Notes: generated from the letters alone by a model not told the origin. 64,000 nucleotides of DNA from Leptobrachium leishanense (GCA_009667805.1 CM019063.1:405176959-405240958), one strand, 5' to 3'; shown: positions 1 through 12,380, counted from the first letter of the stretch. Numbers and translations are program-made.

Positions 1-763
1 GGGCCACAGAGCATCCATCCAACTTTATGGTTGCAGTTTTACGGGCGGCCCGCAAAATCTCCTCTTTCACGACAAAGTCATGCAATCTGCATATAATATC
101 ACGTGGTTGGTCTGTCAGCGCACCACGAGGTTTAAACGCCCTGTGGGCCCTGTCAAATTTGATTTTGGCATCTTCTGGCCTATGCAATAAATCATTAAAG
201 AGGTGCCGCAGGAGATCAGGTAAATTTTCGGAACTTTCGTCTGATTCTGGGTATCCTTTAATCCGAATGTTGTTGCGCCTGCCCCTATTGTCAATGTCGT
301 CCAGGTGGCGGTGTAGGATCGTAAGGTGTTTAGCCTGTTCTGCTACTTGTACATTTAGGTGCTCCACATGTGTAAATAAAGAGTCTCTATCTTCTTCTAA
401 ATCAAGAATGCTTCCCCCTAAATGTTTTAAATCAGAGCCCAGGGCCTCAATCCTGCCATTGACATTCCTCTCCATAGCTGAAAGCTGGGTGGTCAAATCT
501 CGTTTTGTTGGAAGATTCCTGAGAATGTCTCTCACCTCAAGGTCCGCTGTGGTCACTGAGTTGCCTTTGGGAGAGCTGTCTGGAAGCGGATCGTCCACCA
601 TGTCCACCTCGTGTATTTCTGTCGCGGCCGCCATCTTGGATTCCGGCGGTGGAGGCCGCGAGTGCGGGGAACCGCTTAAAAACGGCAATAAAGTGGCAGT
701 TTTCGCAGCGGGTCGATTGCCAGCAGGTTGGGAGGCTTGGGAGGTCCATTTACGCTGCCCCAT
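1..763 (-). CDS. L1-like LINE ORF1 protein, 3' part outside window
   Basis: Reading the minus strand from the ATG at 763-761 gives 254 codons without a stop up to the window edge, so the protein is cut by the window, not by mutation. Residues 1-70 are a basic, proline-rich leader. Residues about 75-155 are charged and heptad-like, as in the coiled coil of LINE-1 ORF1 proteins. Residues 163-172 (RNNIRIKGYP) open the RNA-recognition domain of that family, followed by FDRAHR near 203-208. ORF1p of L1-clade elements is an RNA-binding trimer that packages element RNA. The open frame suggests a fairly young copy. It lies antisense in a ZNF827 intron. The long forward ORF over the same bases is its shadow. 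ORF2, if present, would lie left of the window. Confidence 0.8.
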   Translation of the reverse strand, partial: MGQRKWTSQASQPAGNRPAAKTATLLPFLSGSPHSRPPPPESKMAAATEIHEVDMVDDPLPDSSPKGNSVTTADLEVRDILRNLPTKRDLTTQLSAMERNVNGRIEALGSDLKHLGGSILDLEEDRDSLFTHVEHLNVQVAEQAKHLTILHRHLDDIDNRGRRNNIRIKGYPESDESSENLPDLLRHLFNDLLHRPEDAKIKFDRAHRAFKPRGALTDQPRDIICRLHDFVVKEEILRAARKTATIKLDGCSVA

Positions 764-864
764 TACAGCTTGCAGGCCCCTTGAAGCGTTAAAACGGCGC
801 TCGGGAGACGGAGCTCAGCACTTACACGTCCAGCTCCGTCTGCTGTCAGGCCACGCCCCCCATG
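1..864 (-). mobile_element. L1-like LINE, 5' end
   Basis: The ORF1 reading frame is preceded on the minus strand by about 100 bases of GC-rich leader that begins near 864 with GGGGGGCGTGGCC, a typical start for amphibian L1-like elements. Beyond it the sequence turns into ordinary AT-rich intron. The left part, including ORF2 and the poly(A) end, is outside the window, so target-site duplications cannot be checked. Confidence 0.65.
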
Positions 865-3800
865 TTATCTTCTATATGTTGGTAGCCTCTGCCCAATTAT
901 TTAAAGGTGAAAGAAGGGAAACTCAACTTGTCAAAATAGTGTTCCTTTGGCTTCCATATACGTTTGTGCCATATCCTGAATCACTGCTCATGGAGAGAAT
1001 GATTTGGCAATACATCCTTCCAGCACAGAGTATTGATGCTAGACAAGACAGAGAGGATATCTTCCTCTGATTCTTGATGCCAAGAAATGAACCACTCACT
1101 GACTTTGTGAGCTTCTAACAGCAGGAGGAGAATATGCAAATTAGTCTGCTTGTGCTGCTTGTTGATGTGTATAGTTGTATTAATATTCTATTTCTGAGTG
1201 ATGGCATCAAGTAAAGTATGTGCAATTGTATGCTTAGTAAGGTCTCCTTTTTGGGTCTTGCAACCAGCAACGTTTGCTATGCTCAGAGTGTAGTTCTCAT
1301 TACGTTTGGTATAACAAATGGAAACTGGAATGACAGGTTGCTGATGATGACCAACTTTTGTGGTCCTCTAAGAATGGATGAATAACTGCTGGCTGAACTT
1401 TATTTACAAGACTACTATCAGGCTTTTTTAGTAAATGTCAAATCGGTGTTGAGATGTCATGCAAGTTGAGAGATTTTGCAGAAAGTGATGGTGTAGATGG
1501 ATTGGATTTTTAAACACCGGTCAATTAAAGTGGAATCATTCATACTTGAGCATATGTATTTTCTTTGCTACTGGCAGCCAATGGTAAATAGATATGATAT
1601 TCTCATGCATATAATAGAAATCGTTCCAGCCAGCAGAGATATCGCTAACTCGGAATTTCACTGACTTGGTCAAATTTTTTCATCTGTGAGTAGTCTGATA
1701 AACCTATGTTGTAGTATCCTTCTGGTACCATGATGTTCTTTTATGTTGAGGGCTTCATGGGCAGTGGTGCAAGGAGTGGTGCCATTGGCTTCTGGAGATG
1801 TTTCTCTATGTAATTTGTCCTTGAATCTGTGTGACTTCTAGTTTTGTCACTTAGCTTCAAAGTGTATCTGCCTCGGGAATCAGCACTTCTTTTATATATT
1901 CATTTTGAATTTAAAGTAAATTTGTACCAAACCGGTTCACTTTGTCTGTGATATCCCATAAGGAGATGGATTTCACATTAATGCGATATCTCAGCCTTTG
2001 ATGAGGTCTTGCAGACTGTACTTACCCGCTTCCAGCGTTGCCTTCATCTGACTTCATGCGTAAAGCTCTGAGAGACATCGCACCGCATGCTCGTTTGCCT
2101 CTCAGTAGTGATTTAGCAGTCAGCATGAGAAATGAGCAGAGGACTGTCCTGCAGGGCACCTTTTCCGCTTACATGTGTCACACACCCCAATAGCATGCCA
2201 CCAGAAGTGAGTAACAATAAAACTGATAGGAAATTACTCAAAATATCCCATTATATGTGATGGCAGAGGGGAAAAAATATATAGGGACTGATTTCCTGTC
2301 AAATTAATCCAACATGAGTACAATATTACATTCTGACTGACTACATGCCTTGCGCCTTAATTGTTTACTTGCCCATTCTTTCATGTTCCCCCATAAGTAC
2401 TATATTTTTCAGCCACATACTGGGTTCTTTTATTCAGTTATGTTCCATAGAAGCAAGAAAAAAAACACACTGCACACGAAAACCTGTTTAGCAAAAGACG
2501 GCAGTGCGTGAAGAACCACTGCCTTCCTCATGAACCTGAGATACAGTAATCTACAAGGAAGAAAATCAAATCACGTTGGTCTTCAAAATCTGTACAATAG
2601 TCGAATAAAAAGGTCACAGCCAGCTGTCAAAATGAACTCCATACATCAGATTGCACAGTGAGAAACCTATTGAAATACTGATGTGCCAGGAGACACATGC
2701 AAATGTGTTTCATTTATGCAAAAGGCCCAGCCATTTCATGGTGACTTACTAAAGGTCCCTCTACCTGACCTATAAGCTTTGTTGCCTAGCAACAGGATAT
2801 AAAGTCACAGGGGTTGCGCAATGTATCTGTAATAGTCCTCCTTTTAGATGCAGCATTCTTATGTTCATGTAAACTTGTTCACTTGCCCTGCGTATAAAAT
2901 GCAAGATTTATAAAATGCTATCTGGACCTATTTGTTTTTACATTTTTATTTACCTGCTTTATGTTGTTGCAATGAGCCTTTCCTTCCAGCTGTGCCATAA
3001 TTCCAGAATGACTCAATGTAAGGGTCTGATTGCTTTTCACAAATTTAACTCTTTGTTTTGCCATGTATTTGGAAGAAGCAAAGTAGAGCTGCGTCAGATT
3101 CATTTTTCCAATTTAAAAAAAATAAGATTTAAAACCTGCTGCTGGTCATAACTCACAGAATAACCAATTCTGTCTCTGTAAGGGTGCATGTAGTGCGTTT
3201 TAACAGGCGGACACAGATTTTTCTGGGTGCAGTCGCTGCATTTGTTTGTATTTACTAACTGAAAGTACATTAGAGGCATGCACAGCTGGAAAATTTGTTT
3301 TGTTTGAAAATATTTTCGTCTGAAACAGAATTTGTTTGAATACTGATTTGTGTCGTTTCGTAATTTCATATGTAATGTGGTATAAATTCGAAATCGATTG
3401 AGATCACTAAAAAAAAATACTTTTACATTAGGGTTGAACATGAAGGTTAAATATTGAGCGGTCTATTGGCCTGTGGTGCTGAATACAACAGATTCAGCAC
3501 CACGGCAATTGACAGGGACGGGGTGCTTTGTGGTATAGTAAAACGAAACTGATTCGTTTTCATAATTTCGTTTTGTAATTTGGGCTGGATTCAAAATTGA
3601 TTCGGATCACTAAAAAAAATCAGTCAATCATTCAATCACTGGTTCTCTTGTGAAAAGTATAACGAATCAAATTCATTATATACCATTTTATTTCATTTTG
3701 TTTTTCATTTCAATATGGATGAAACCAATTTGTTATTTCGGAATTACTTCCGAAATACAAATTACAGAATTTTCTAATTAATTAACAAATTTTCAAATGA

Positions 3801-4014
3801 ATTGAGATTTGTTGCGCAAAGAATGCACACCTCTACTGTACATAGGATTATTGTTAAAGGCTACATAAATCCCTACTGGTGTAACAACGTTATCATCATC
3901 ATCACTAGATTACTGTGAGGTGCATCGTTTAGGACTACGGGTGCAAGTTGTTTGTGTACTCTGTGTTATGTACGAATGTCATTGTCTATTGTTATGGTCC
4001 ATGTGTGGCTGTTT
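865..4014. other. Intron, no recognised feature
   Basis: No coding region or clear repeat is visible. About 3270-3840 is AT-rich and repeats short words such as ATTCG, TTTCG and GATTCGGATCAC, so it is probably an old degenerate repeat. The ORFs here are short and unlike known proteins. Confidence 0.5.
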
Positions 4015-4312
4015 ATCTTTTGTATATTTGAGGAAATTGTTAATCTGCTGTGTCAGCAAACACTGCCCCATTATCTATTTACTGTTACAATGGTTTATAC
4101 AATTACTGTGTGGTCACTGAATGTCAATTTATGTAATGTATTCAGGCATTCTGATGCACAGCCTGTGATTACATGACACCATATTGTTTCCTGTCTGGAC
4201 ATGTCTGGTTCACTTGAGGTGGGGGGGGGCACCAGGGTGTAGCTCTCTATTGTCTCTAGCCTCTCCTGGAACTGTGTGTGTATATGTATATGTATATATA
4301 TGTATGTATGTA

Positions 4313-4347
<35 letters not shown>

Positions 4348-4563
4348 GTGTATATGTATATATATATGTATAGAGGCACTTGAGGACTTGAATCAATAAA
4401 AATATACTTTATTGAGTAGTCACATAAAAACCGACGTTTCGGCCCCTAAAGGCCTTTTTCAAGGTCCTTGAAAAAGGCCTTTTAGGGGCCGAAACGTCGG
4501 TTTTTATGTGACTACTCCATAAAGTATATTTTTATTGATTCAAGTCCTCAAGTGCCTCTATAC

Positions 4564-4609
<46 letters not shown>

Positions 4610-4883
4610 ATATATACACACACAGTTCCAGGAGAGGCTAGAGACAATAGAGAGCTACACCCTGGTGCCCCCCCCCCACCTCAAGTGAACCAGACATGTC
4701 CAGACAGGAAACAATATTGTGTCATGTAATCACAGGCTGTGCATCAGAATGCCTGAATACATTACATAAATTGACATTCAGTGACCACACAGTAATTGTA
4801 TACACCATTGTAACAGTAAATAGATAATGGGGCAGTGTTTGCTGACACAGCAGATTAACAATTTCCTCAAATATACAAAAGAT
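4015..4883. repeat. 0.87 kb near-perfect palindrome with 1-base spacer
   Basis: Bases 4015-4464 are the inverted copy of 4466-4883, with a single T at 4465 as spacer. The arms start with ATCTTTTGTATATTTG on the left and end with its complement at 4883. They differ mainly in the length of internal TG/TA runs (about 4273-4372 and 4563-4624), which makes the left arm about 32 bases longer. Next to the centre each arm carries a GGCC-loop-GGCC stem followed by GAAACGTCGG and an AATAAA-rich segment, a motif common in repetitive amphibian DNA. It could be a fold-back element, a tail-to-tail pair of Penelope-like ends, or an assembly artefact. Confidence 0.85.
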
Positions 4884-5339
4884 CCATATATTTTTTCTAT
4901 ATATTTCTTCCATGGGAGTTAAGCACTGAGGCCAGAACATATCTACTTTTGTCGGTGGCCTCTTAGGAGCCAGCCACCTGGGAAACGAGTGCCCGGTTGG
5001 TTGATCGATCTTTTATATATACACTCCATAAAGGTGTACAGTCTGTCTGTTCCATTTTGACCCAGATCTACAGCCTAGTCTTATTTCTGGGGGATGCTAG
5101 CAGGCTCTCTACGTGTCCCGGTCTTTGAGCTTCGTCTGAGGACTGGAGGGAGGCACGTTAGTCTGCCTGGGGGGAACACGGGAGGTCCTACAATGAAGCG
5201 GCATTGACAGATGTGATCCCGTTGGGGTACTGAGATCTGTCACAATTACCTATTACCTAGTATACCTGTACATTTATTTAGATAATACAGGGAGTGGGAA
5301 GGAGTCAAGGGGTATATGTGTGTGTTTGTCAGCTTTAAC
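4884..5339. other. Intron, nothing recognised
   Basis: Flank of the palindrome. No reading frame, terminal repeat or duplicated target site that I can support. Confidence 0.4.
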
Positions 5340-5660
5340 CTGTGGGTGTATCATGTATGCTACTCTTGTGTATACTGTGTGAGCAGTATGTAAAGAGGGT
5401 TGTGTATGCAGTGTGTATTGTACAGTATGTGCTTGATGTTCTGTGTGTGTTTTTTGCTGTGTGCATGTACCTGTGTGTGCAGTGTGTGGTATATGTAGTG
5501 TGTGCTGTGTGTTGTATATGTAGTATGTGCAGTGTATTTTTTTACCTGTGTGGACAGTGTGTTGTGTATGCAGTATTACAATGTGTATAGACGTGTGTAT
5601 TGTTTGTGTGCAGTTTATACGTACCGTTGTATAATATGTGTATTGTGCATGCAGTATGTG
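5340..5660. repeat. Degenerate TGTGTGCAGTGTG-type minisatellite
   Basis: About 320 bases rich in GTGTGCAGT, GTATGCAGT and GTGTTGTATATG words of irregular spacing. The 160-residue minus-strand ORF over it is a low-complexity His/Thr/Tyr string and not a gene. Confidence 0.75.
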
Positions 5661-7094
5661 TAGCGTACCCTCAGCCAAAAACACACTCCTCTCTGTCAGC
5701 CAATCACACTTTAATCTTACATGAGTTTGCAAACCACGTGCCCATTCTATCCTCACTTAGCCAGACATACTGTCACATGCTCTCTGACTTAATCAGCTGC
5801 AAGCTCATTCCCATCTGAAACAGCCATCCACCTACCCATTCCCTTTTCACGCAGTCAGCCAAAACATCGCTCCTATCTCAGCCAAACATACACTCACATA
5901 CACACTCATCAAGCCACGCACTCTAGGGGTTATTCAATAACTACCAATGTTCCCCTAAATTGCTTCACAGGAGATGCTACTCCTGACGCTGTTTGGATTT
6001 AACTTTAGCAAAACGCCATTGTTTGTCACCATTGCTACACCAGTGATTTTTCACCAGTGTTTGCAACTTCTGCAAAGGGCAGTGGCTATTCTGAACTTAA
6101 TCTCTTAATTTTAAAATATGGTGTTTCCACATGACTTTTCATATCATGAAACACTTTTAAATTCCACAAGCAGATCGCCCGGAAAAAAATTTAGTAAAAG
6201 GTAAATCTATACTTCCCTAAAGTCTGGGCACCCTTGGTTTAAAGCATGTAAAGGATCAACTCCCAATTTTTACAGTTTAAAGATTCTGTTTGTCAAATAA
6301 AATGAATTACGGGACAATAGCAATTTTTTTTTTCGCGCCATCCCTTTAAATATTTTGTGCATTCCCTATTTGAAGTTGCATCTACAGTAAAGGTTACAAT
6401 AATTAAAGTACTGATCGAACAGCTGAATTTGATTATATCCTGGCAAACATTTCCAAATGTGATTAGAACACATAGACTCAAATAGTTTCAGGAAGACTTT
6501 TATTACAATTTAGTGTTTCAACCCCTGGCTTCGTATTAAAAACGGAGTATATACCGTGTGACACATTGCTTTGGACAATGCCCAAGGATATCATTTCAGC
6601 CTTCAGACTTTTCCTCATGCACTGTATCCAAGATAAAATGACTTTTCATTTTTAATGGAATCAACATTTCTTTCGAAGTCTCTGTAAGTGCTGCAATGCT
6701 TCCATTTTTTTGTCTTTTTTTGGAAACCTAGTGACTTATCGCTAGTCATTGTCCACTGATACAGCCATCTGCCGTATCAACTCATTTTTAAGACTGCATT
6801 CTTTTCTTATACCGTTTCCATTGTACAGTGGATAGCAATCATTTCTATGTGAACAAAAGCATATAAAAAATTATAATATGTAGATTCCTGCATTCTAAAA
6901 AATAGTGAAGATAAAACATGTCGGTCGGTTGCGGTTTCTTCCTTGAATGCCTAAAGTCGTGGATGAATGTAATATTATCAGCACACCAGGTGTTAGTCAC
7001 TCACTAATGATGTGTGACCATGTTCACTATGGTTGTAAAACAGTGTTGACTAAACTATGGCTAAAACTAAATGTCATTTTAATCAAAGGACTAT
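5661..7094. other. Intron, nothing recognised
   Basis: Mostly single-copy looking AT-rich DNA. A GGGGTTATTCAATAA word at about 5937 resembles a MITE end, but no partner end was found. Confidence 0.4.
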
Positions 7095-7993
7095 CAGGGT
7101 AATTCAAAGAGAATCGAAAAGCCACCGCACGTTCGGTGACTTTTCGCTCTCTTCAATTCGGTGCGATTTGGCGATCCGATTTCGGCAACCCTGCGGTGTA
7201 TTCAGCAAGCACCACAGGGCCGCCATAATGCAGGGAAAAGTCGCCGCAAACCCGCCAAAAACTCACCGCGAAACGAGGACGAACGCACACCAGAACCTGC
7301 AAAAACATCTGGATTAACCCGCCGAAAATGCCAGAAAAACCCGAGCAGAAGCCGATCACACGCAGCGCAGCCGCCGGAAAAAGCCGACACCACAGACAAA
7401 TGGAGTGAATAAATTCGAAAACCAGTTTGCTTGAATGTTTGAAAAGTGAAATGCTGTTTGCAAAGAAACTGAGCGAAAATGTCTGAAATTTACATATGAG
7501 GTCCAAGGAATGATAATGAAAAGGGCCGTTACAGAAAAAATAAGTAAAGTTTAAAACAAAAATTAAAAAAAAAAAATCCCGAATAATGCTTAAAATATCC
7601 TAAAAAATCTATAAATAAAGAGACTCTTTACTGCAGAATTTTATAATGAACGGTTTATTAGATATTGAATTAAAACGGGAATATTTTTAACATTGAAGCC
7701 TATGGGATTCGCCTGAATAAACCTGTCGAATTAAACCACTAAATGACAGGGCATTTCAGCAACCTTTCACTGCTGGTTTGTGTTCTCTGAATAGACGGAG
7801 CATTGCTTCTCTATGTGGATATCACTGCCCTCGAACAGGCACCGAACAGGCACCGTATGTGCAGGCAATTCGCCAGGATTTGGCGAATTGTCTGCTCTCT
7901 GGATAGCCGAATAGCCAAGAAAGGTAACCGAACGCTTATTTTCAGTGTTCGGTTCCCTTTCGGCAGTCATTCGGATCTCTTTGAATAACCCTG
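7095..7993 (-). mobile_element. 899-bp non-autonomous DNA transposon, family A copy 1
   Basis: Begins CAGGGTAATTCAAAGAGA and ends TCTTTGAATAACCCTG, so the ends are inverted repeats. TAT flanks both sides. It has no coding capacity. A second copy at 40654-41555 matches end to end in the opposite orientation, which fixes both boundaries. The ORFs inside are shadows of this repeat. The superfamily is not certain; the TA-containing flanks would fit a Tc1/mariner-type MITE. Confidence 0.8.
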
Positions 7994-8153
7994 TATGTCT
8001 AAAACTAATTAAACTTGGTCTCTCCCTAACAATTTTCATCTAGTTTTTATCAGTTGATGAAAATTTCAATAGATTTTCATCATAGTTTTAGTCAAATGGC
8101 AATAGATTTTATTCAAAGATTTAGTTGTCGTAAAGAACTGTGACTAAAACTAT

Positions 8154-8337
8154 CAGGTCTATTCAAAGAAAGGTGAAAAAATCAGGAGAACTGGCTGAGG
8201 AAGAGAACAATCTAGACCAAATGGCCGATTTGGAAAGTGAGATAAATGTGAAAATTTTTCTGGTTTGGCTATTTTGACCTAGAATTTTCACTTCTCCAGT
8301 CATTGTCCTGAGTTTCACCTTTCTTTAAATAGACCTG
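8154..8337. mobile_element. Palindromic 184-bp MITE, family B copy 1
   Basis: Ends CAGGTCTATTCAAAGAAAGG and its near inverse. The inner arms contain TAGGTCAAAATAGCC-like sequence and its complement (GGCTATTTTGACC). Copies of the same length occur at 30804-30985 and 44802-44982. TA-containing flanks. Confidence 0.8.
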
Positions 8338-9419
8338 TAAGTTTAAATTAAGCCCTTCCTAATGTTTTCCTCTAGCTTTTATTAGTCGACAAAAATGTCA
8401 ATCCGTTTTCATCAGTTTTAGTTTACAAGTCTAGTTTTCACCATTGAAAACCTGTAGTGGACTAATTCTTTGACGACAATTATTTGTGGACTAAATGAAC
8501 GCTAGTTGCAAACAATGGTAACAATCATTGTTTCAACTACTGCGAACTTCAACTATCCACAAGAAGAAAATTCAAAAAAGGTAAGTTGATGTGAACATCA
8601 GCGATCAATGGTACCAACGTTCTAATTCTGAAAAAGTAGTGAACTGCAGCTATTCTCCATTTATTGTTTCTTCACCATTATTTGCAACACTGATGAATGT
8701 TATTGGTCAATTTTAACTGCCGATCTCCATCGAACTCCAATAGAAACAAAGCTGTAAACGGTGGTAGAAACAAAGCTAGGCAACAACAATGTCTACGCTG
8801 AATAACTTGGTCACAAACACCTGTGGAAACCCCATTGAGAACTACGCTTGACATGTAAGCAAAGAACTAGTGGAAGAACTGGTGAAAAGTATTGTGGCAA
8901 TTCCCTATATAGAAAGTCACCGTAAACTCTCACTGTACTTGATCCACCATAGTTTCTCTACGTTCAAATATATTCCACCGTTCTTTCAACATAGAAAAAT
9001 GGTTAGTGATTATCCCCCTATAGTGTACAGATTCACCAGTCAGTAGACAGATGTTTGTCAATGATAAAGCCTCTATATGCTGGGAACAGGAGAACATTAC
9101 TGCATAGTGTTTTCCCTCTCACCCACTCAGTGCAGGGATACATGCTAATATAATGATTTTGGTGATCACGGAGGGATGGTATGTTAATGCTAAACATAGA
9201 TTAGATTAACTCTTTTTATTGCAGTCCTAATAAAATAACCATTTTCCATTTGGAGGCCAATCCCAATGTGTGCCTTTTCAGACCTGTCATGTGTGCTTCA
9301 AGTTGTTGAAATCCAAAAAGCCGATTTAATTGCAATCTTAAATGTGTTTACATTTTTTTTATCACTTCTTTATTCTGCATGAATGCAATGTTTAATTTTG
9401 TCTGTGTTTGCCATTCTAG
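8338..9419. other. Intron leading to ZNF827 exon, nothing else seen
   Basis: No repeat or ORF supported. Ends in the acceptor tract TGTTTGCCATTCTAG. Confidence 0.5.
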
Positions 9420-9653
9420 CTGCAAATCAGAAGGATCCACTAACTCTCACTGTGAAGGTAAAAGAGGAGCCAAACGATGAAGACGCCACAAGCTCCCTTT
9501 CTCCACAGTCTGGATACACCTTTAACCAGGAATCCGAGACACAACTCCCCAGCACACCTGATGAAGACCGCAAATCAAAGGAAACTCGCTCTCCTCTGCT
9601 CACACAGGATATTTCTGTCAAGGCGGCATCTGAACTTCTAATGAAACTTTCAG
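9420..9653 (+). CDS. ZNF827: ZNF827 internal exon (first SUMO-motif repeat in window)
   Basis: An exon of 234 bases with an AG acceptor ending at 9419 and a GTAAAA donor at 9654. It is phase 1 at both ends: the first two bases CT complete a split Ala codon and the last base G is carried over. The 78 codons contain VKVKEEP, whose VKEE (9458-9469) fits the psi-K-x-E SUMO site, and end in QDISVKAASELLMKLS. I recognise this repeat from vertebrate ZNF827, a nuclear C2H2 zinc-finger protein reported to bring the NuRD complex to telomeres and chromatin. Length and phase equal those of the exon at 29582, its tandem paralogue. The ATG at 9383 lies upstream of the acceptor and is not a start. Confidence 0.92.
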
Positions 9654-10325
9654 GTAAAAGATAGAAGTAATAACAAAGGGTTACAGATTAAAACCTAATC
9701 ATTCAGTTAATAGTCGGTATATTAAAAAAAAAAAAAAACCTAGCCAAGCTTAGACATATTCCTGGCCTCTATTTTCCTAAAATTTTGACTGAATTTGAAA
9801 CCTATGCATGCAATTTAATTTGCCTGATATGATTTTAGAATTTTGAATAAAATGCATATATTAATTCTTTTTAAGGAAATTTGAGAAAAAAATATAGAAA
9901 ACCATTACAATTTCCTGTATAGTCCATTATTAAATATTTTTTTTTCTGCCATTACACTTCTAGGTCTATCATACCAATTGTGAAAGCCTTTCGATTTGAA
10001 ACTAGGAAGTAATCTTTGTAATAGTTGACTTCTAACTGCAAAACTAAATAAAAATCCAGGGCACGATATTATATTTTTTTCCTGTGTGCTTAGGAATAAA
10101 CTCAGTGGTGTTTTGTCTAACTCTATATCCCCTTATAGTGACACAAAAAAAATGACCTTACCTTTTTCCCCTTAAATAATTGGGCAGATGCTGCTGACAG
10201 AATTTGCCAAATTATTATTTTATATATCATCTTTTCTTCCTTATTGCTAGTCTGCTCCTCCTCTTCAGCAGAGGGCTTCTCCAATGCGGTAGCCCTAAGG
10301 ATATAATGCGCTTTGTGCAGCCTAA
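9654..10325. other. Intron, nothing recognised
   Basis: AT-rich intron with homopolymer runs and no supported feature. Confidence 0.4.
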
Positions 10326-12064
10326 GGCTGCGTTCACACGAGCGCACAGATTACGCACAGTGTGTCCATTGAAAAAGATGCACTTTATAATGGATGAGAT
10401 TGTGTTTACATTGTATCAGTTAGTTATGACTGACGTTGAGGGGAAAAAAAGCTTTATAGTATCAGTTAGTTTTGACTGACGTTGAGAAAAAGAATTAGGC
10501 TGTAGCGCATCACTTAGTTATGACTGACTTTGAGAATAAGAAAAAGAAAAAAGGTTTTAGGAGTTTCTCTACATCCATTGTAGCTTTTTCACGTTGATGC
10601 TATTTTGGCATCTGTTGCAATATGCATTGCCCGTGCATGAAAAAGTATGCACGTGCTTCATGTACCTAATGTGTCTAATTTCTTACTTGATCCCTTGCAA
10701 TCAGGCTTCCGTTCCCTACACTCAACCGAAACTGCCCTCACCAAAGTCACCAATGACCTCGTAACGGCTAGGAACCACGGCCACTATTCTATTCTCGTCC
10801 TACTTGACCTCTAGGCTGTATTTGACACCTCTCAGCTGCATTTGACACTGTCGATCACCCCTTTCTTCTACAGTCTCTCAACTCTCTCGGTCTCTGTGTC
10901 ACTGCGCTCTCTTGGATTCACTCATATCTGTCTAACAGGTCTTTCTCTGTATAATTTGCTGGTAACTCCTCCACTTCAATGCCTTTATCAGTTGGTGAAC
11001 CTCAAGGCTCTGTCCTTGGTCCTCTGCTCTTCTCTATCTACACCTCCTCCCTGGGAAAAATCATTAACAGCTTTGGCTTTAATTACCACCTCTATGCTGT
11101 TGATACTCAGATCTACCTCTCCACCCCTGATCTCTCTTCTCATGTCCTTTCTAAAGTCAGCGACTGTTTCTGGCATCTCCTCCTGGATGGCCTCTCGCCA
11201 CCTAAAGATTAACATGTCCAAGACTGAGCTCCTACTAATTCCTCCCTCTAATGCCTCCCCACCTCCTGACTCTGTCGTGGTCGAGGGTATCACTATCTCC
11301 CCCATCAAGCCAGCTTCGCTGCCTCGGAGTTACACTTGACCCTGCTCTTTCCTTCATCCCACACATCCAGTCTCTTTCCTCCTCCTGCCGCTACCAGTTG
11401 CGTAATATCTCCAGAATTTGGTCATTTCTTACCGCTGACACCACAAAGACACTCATCCATGCCCTTGTAATCTCCCGTCACTGGCTCCCCATGCACTGCA
11501 GAATTAAATTCAAAATCATTACCCTGACCTACAAAGCTCTCACTAGCTCAGCTCCCCACTACCTGTCCTCACTAATCACCAAATACACCCCAGCCCGCTC
11601 CCTAAGATCAAACAGTGACCTGCGCCTAGCTTCCCCCTGCATCACTTCTTCCCATGATAGACTGCAGGATTATCTCACACGCAGCTCCCATCCTCTGGAA
11701 CACTCTCCCTCGTACGGTCAGACTTTCCCCTAGTTTACCTTCCTTCAAACGCTCCCTTAAGACATTCCTATTTAGGGAAGCCTACCACCCGACTCACTGA
11801 TACACCTCACTGCCCCAAACAGTCCATCACTCTCACTTTGCAGTCCTGTCCTCCTGGTTCCACCCCAACCCTTCTAGATTTTAAATTCCCATGCGCTTCC
11901 TAGCGCTTTGACGGAGAGGCTTGGATAACGGACGCTTGTTGCTCGCGCATTTCGTGCGCGTGCGCAAGCATGTGACCGGCCCCGTCGCAGCGTCACAACT
12001 CTGCAACGGACGCTGGTAAGCACGTCACTACAGGCACACATAGCGCGCTCGTCTGATGCCAGCC
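10326..12064. mobile_element. Harbinger-like MITE split by an L2 fragment
   Basis: The left end GGCTGCGTTCACACGAGCGC at 10326 and the right end, whose complement reads GGCTGGCATCAGACGAGCGC, form imperfect terminal repeats flanked by TAA and TTA. The GC-rich CGCA-containing interior resumes after the LINE at about 11893. Near 10415-10530 a word like AGTTAGTTATGACTGACGTTGAG occurs three times at roughly 45-50 base spacing. Confidence 0.6.
10670..11892 (+). pseudogene. L2-like LINE reverse transcriptase fragment
   Basis: Conceptual translation on the + strand, across several frameshifts and stops, gives [18 protein letters not shown], then [20 protein letters not shown] and [15 protein letters not shown], the ordered motifs of an L2/CR1-type reverse transcriptase (normally YADD; here YAVD). 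The 3' part TTCCTATTTAGGGAAGCCTA also occurs in the copy at 51790-53085. About 11475 a segment is missing relative to that copy. The fragment lacks the endonuclease and the true 3' tail. It is inert and sits inside the Harbinger-like element. Confidence 0.8.
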
Positions 12065-12380
12065 TTAATTGTTGTTGCTTCACGATTTGTAACCTGCAAT
12101 GTGTAATTTCTTTGGGATTTATTACACTATTTGTTCATCAACATCTGCAGGGTTACTATGAATGTAATCCTATTTACAAACAAGCACTTGACATAATCAC
12201 ACTTTTACTTAGCATGTGATCACTATTTATGTTAGAATTTTGTTTATCTCTGGGAAATAGGTAACTATCCTAGGTGAGGTCAATGTGTTATTATTCATTT
12301 GCAGAGTGCCATATGATTTCAAAATTGGTGTTCCACGTTTTGGCATTTCTGGGGCACTATCAGCTGCCCTGAGCTAAAAC

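Noticed and set aside
27..1070. 347-residue forward ORF
   Set aside because: Antisense shadow of the L1-like ORF1; the minus frame has the coiled coil and RNA-recognition motifs, the plus frame has none.
5274..5756. 160-residue minus ORF
   Set aside because: Translation of a GT-rich minisatellite; low complexity.
10415..10530. Three direct repeats as a CRISPR-like array
   Set aside because: Repeats and spacers are irregular, and the context is vertebrate intron; local duplication in a MITE.
10842..11733. Several forward and reverse ORFs
   Set aside because: Frame fragments of the decayed L2 reverse transcriptase.
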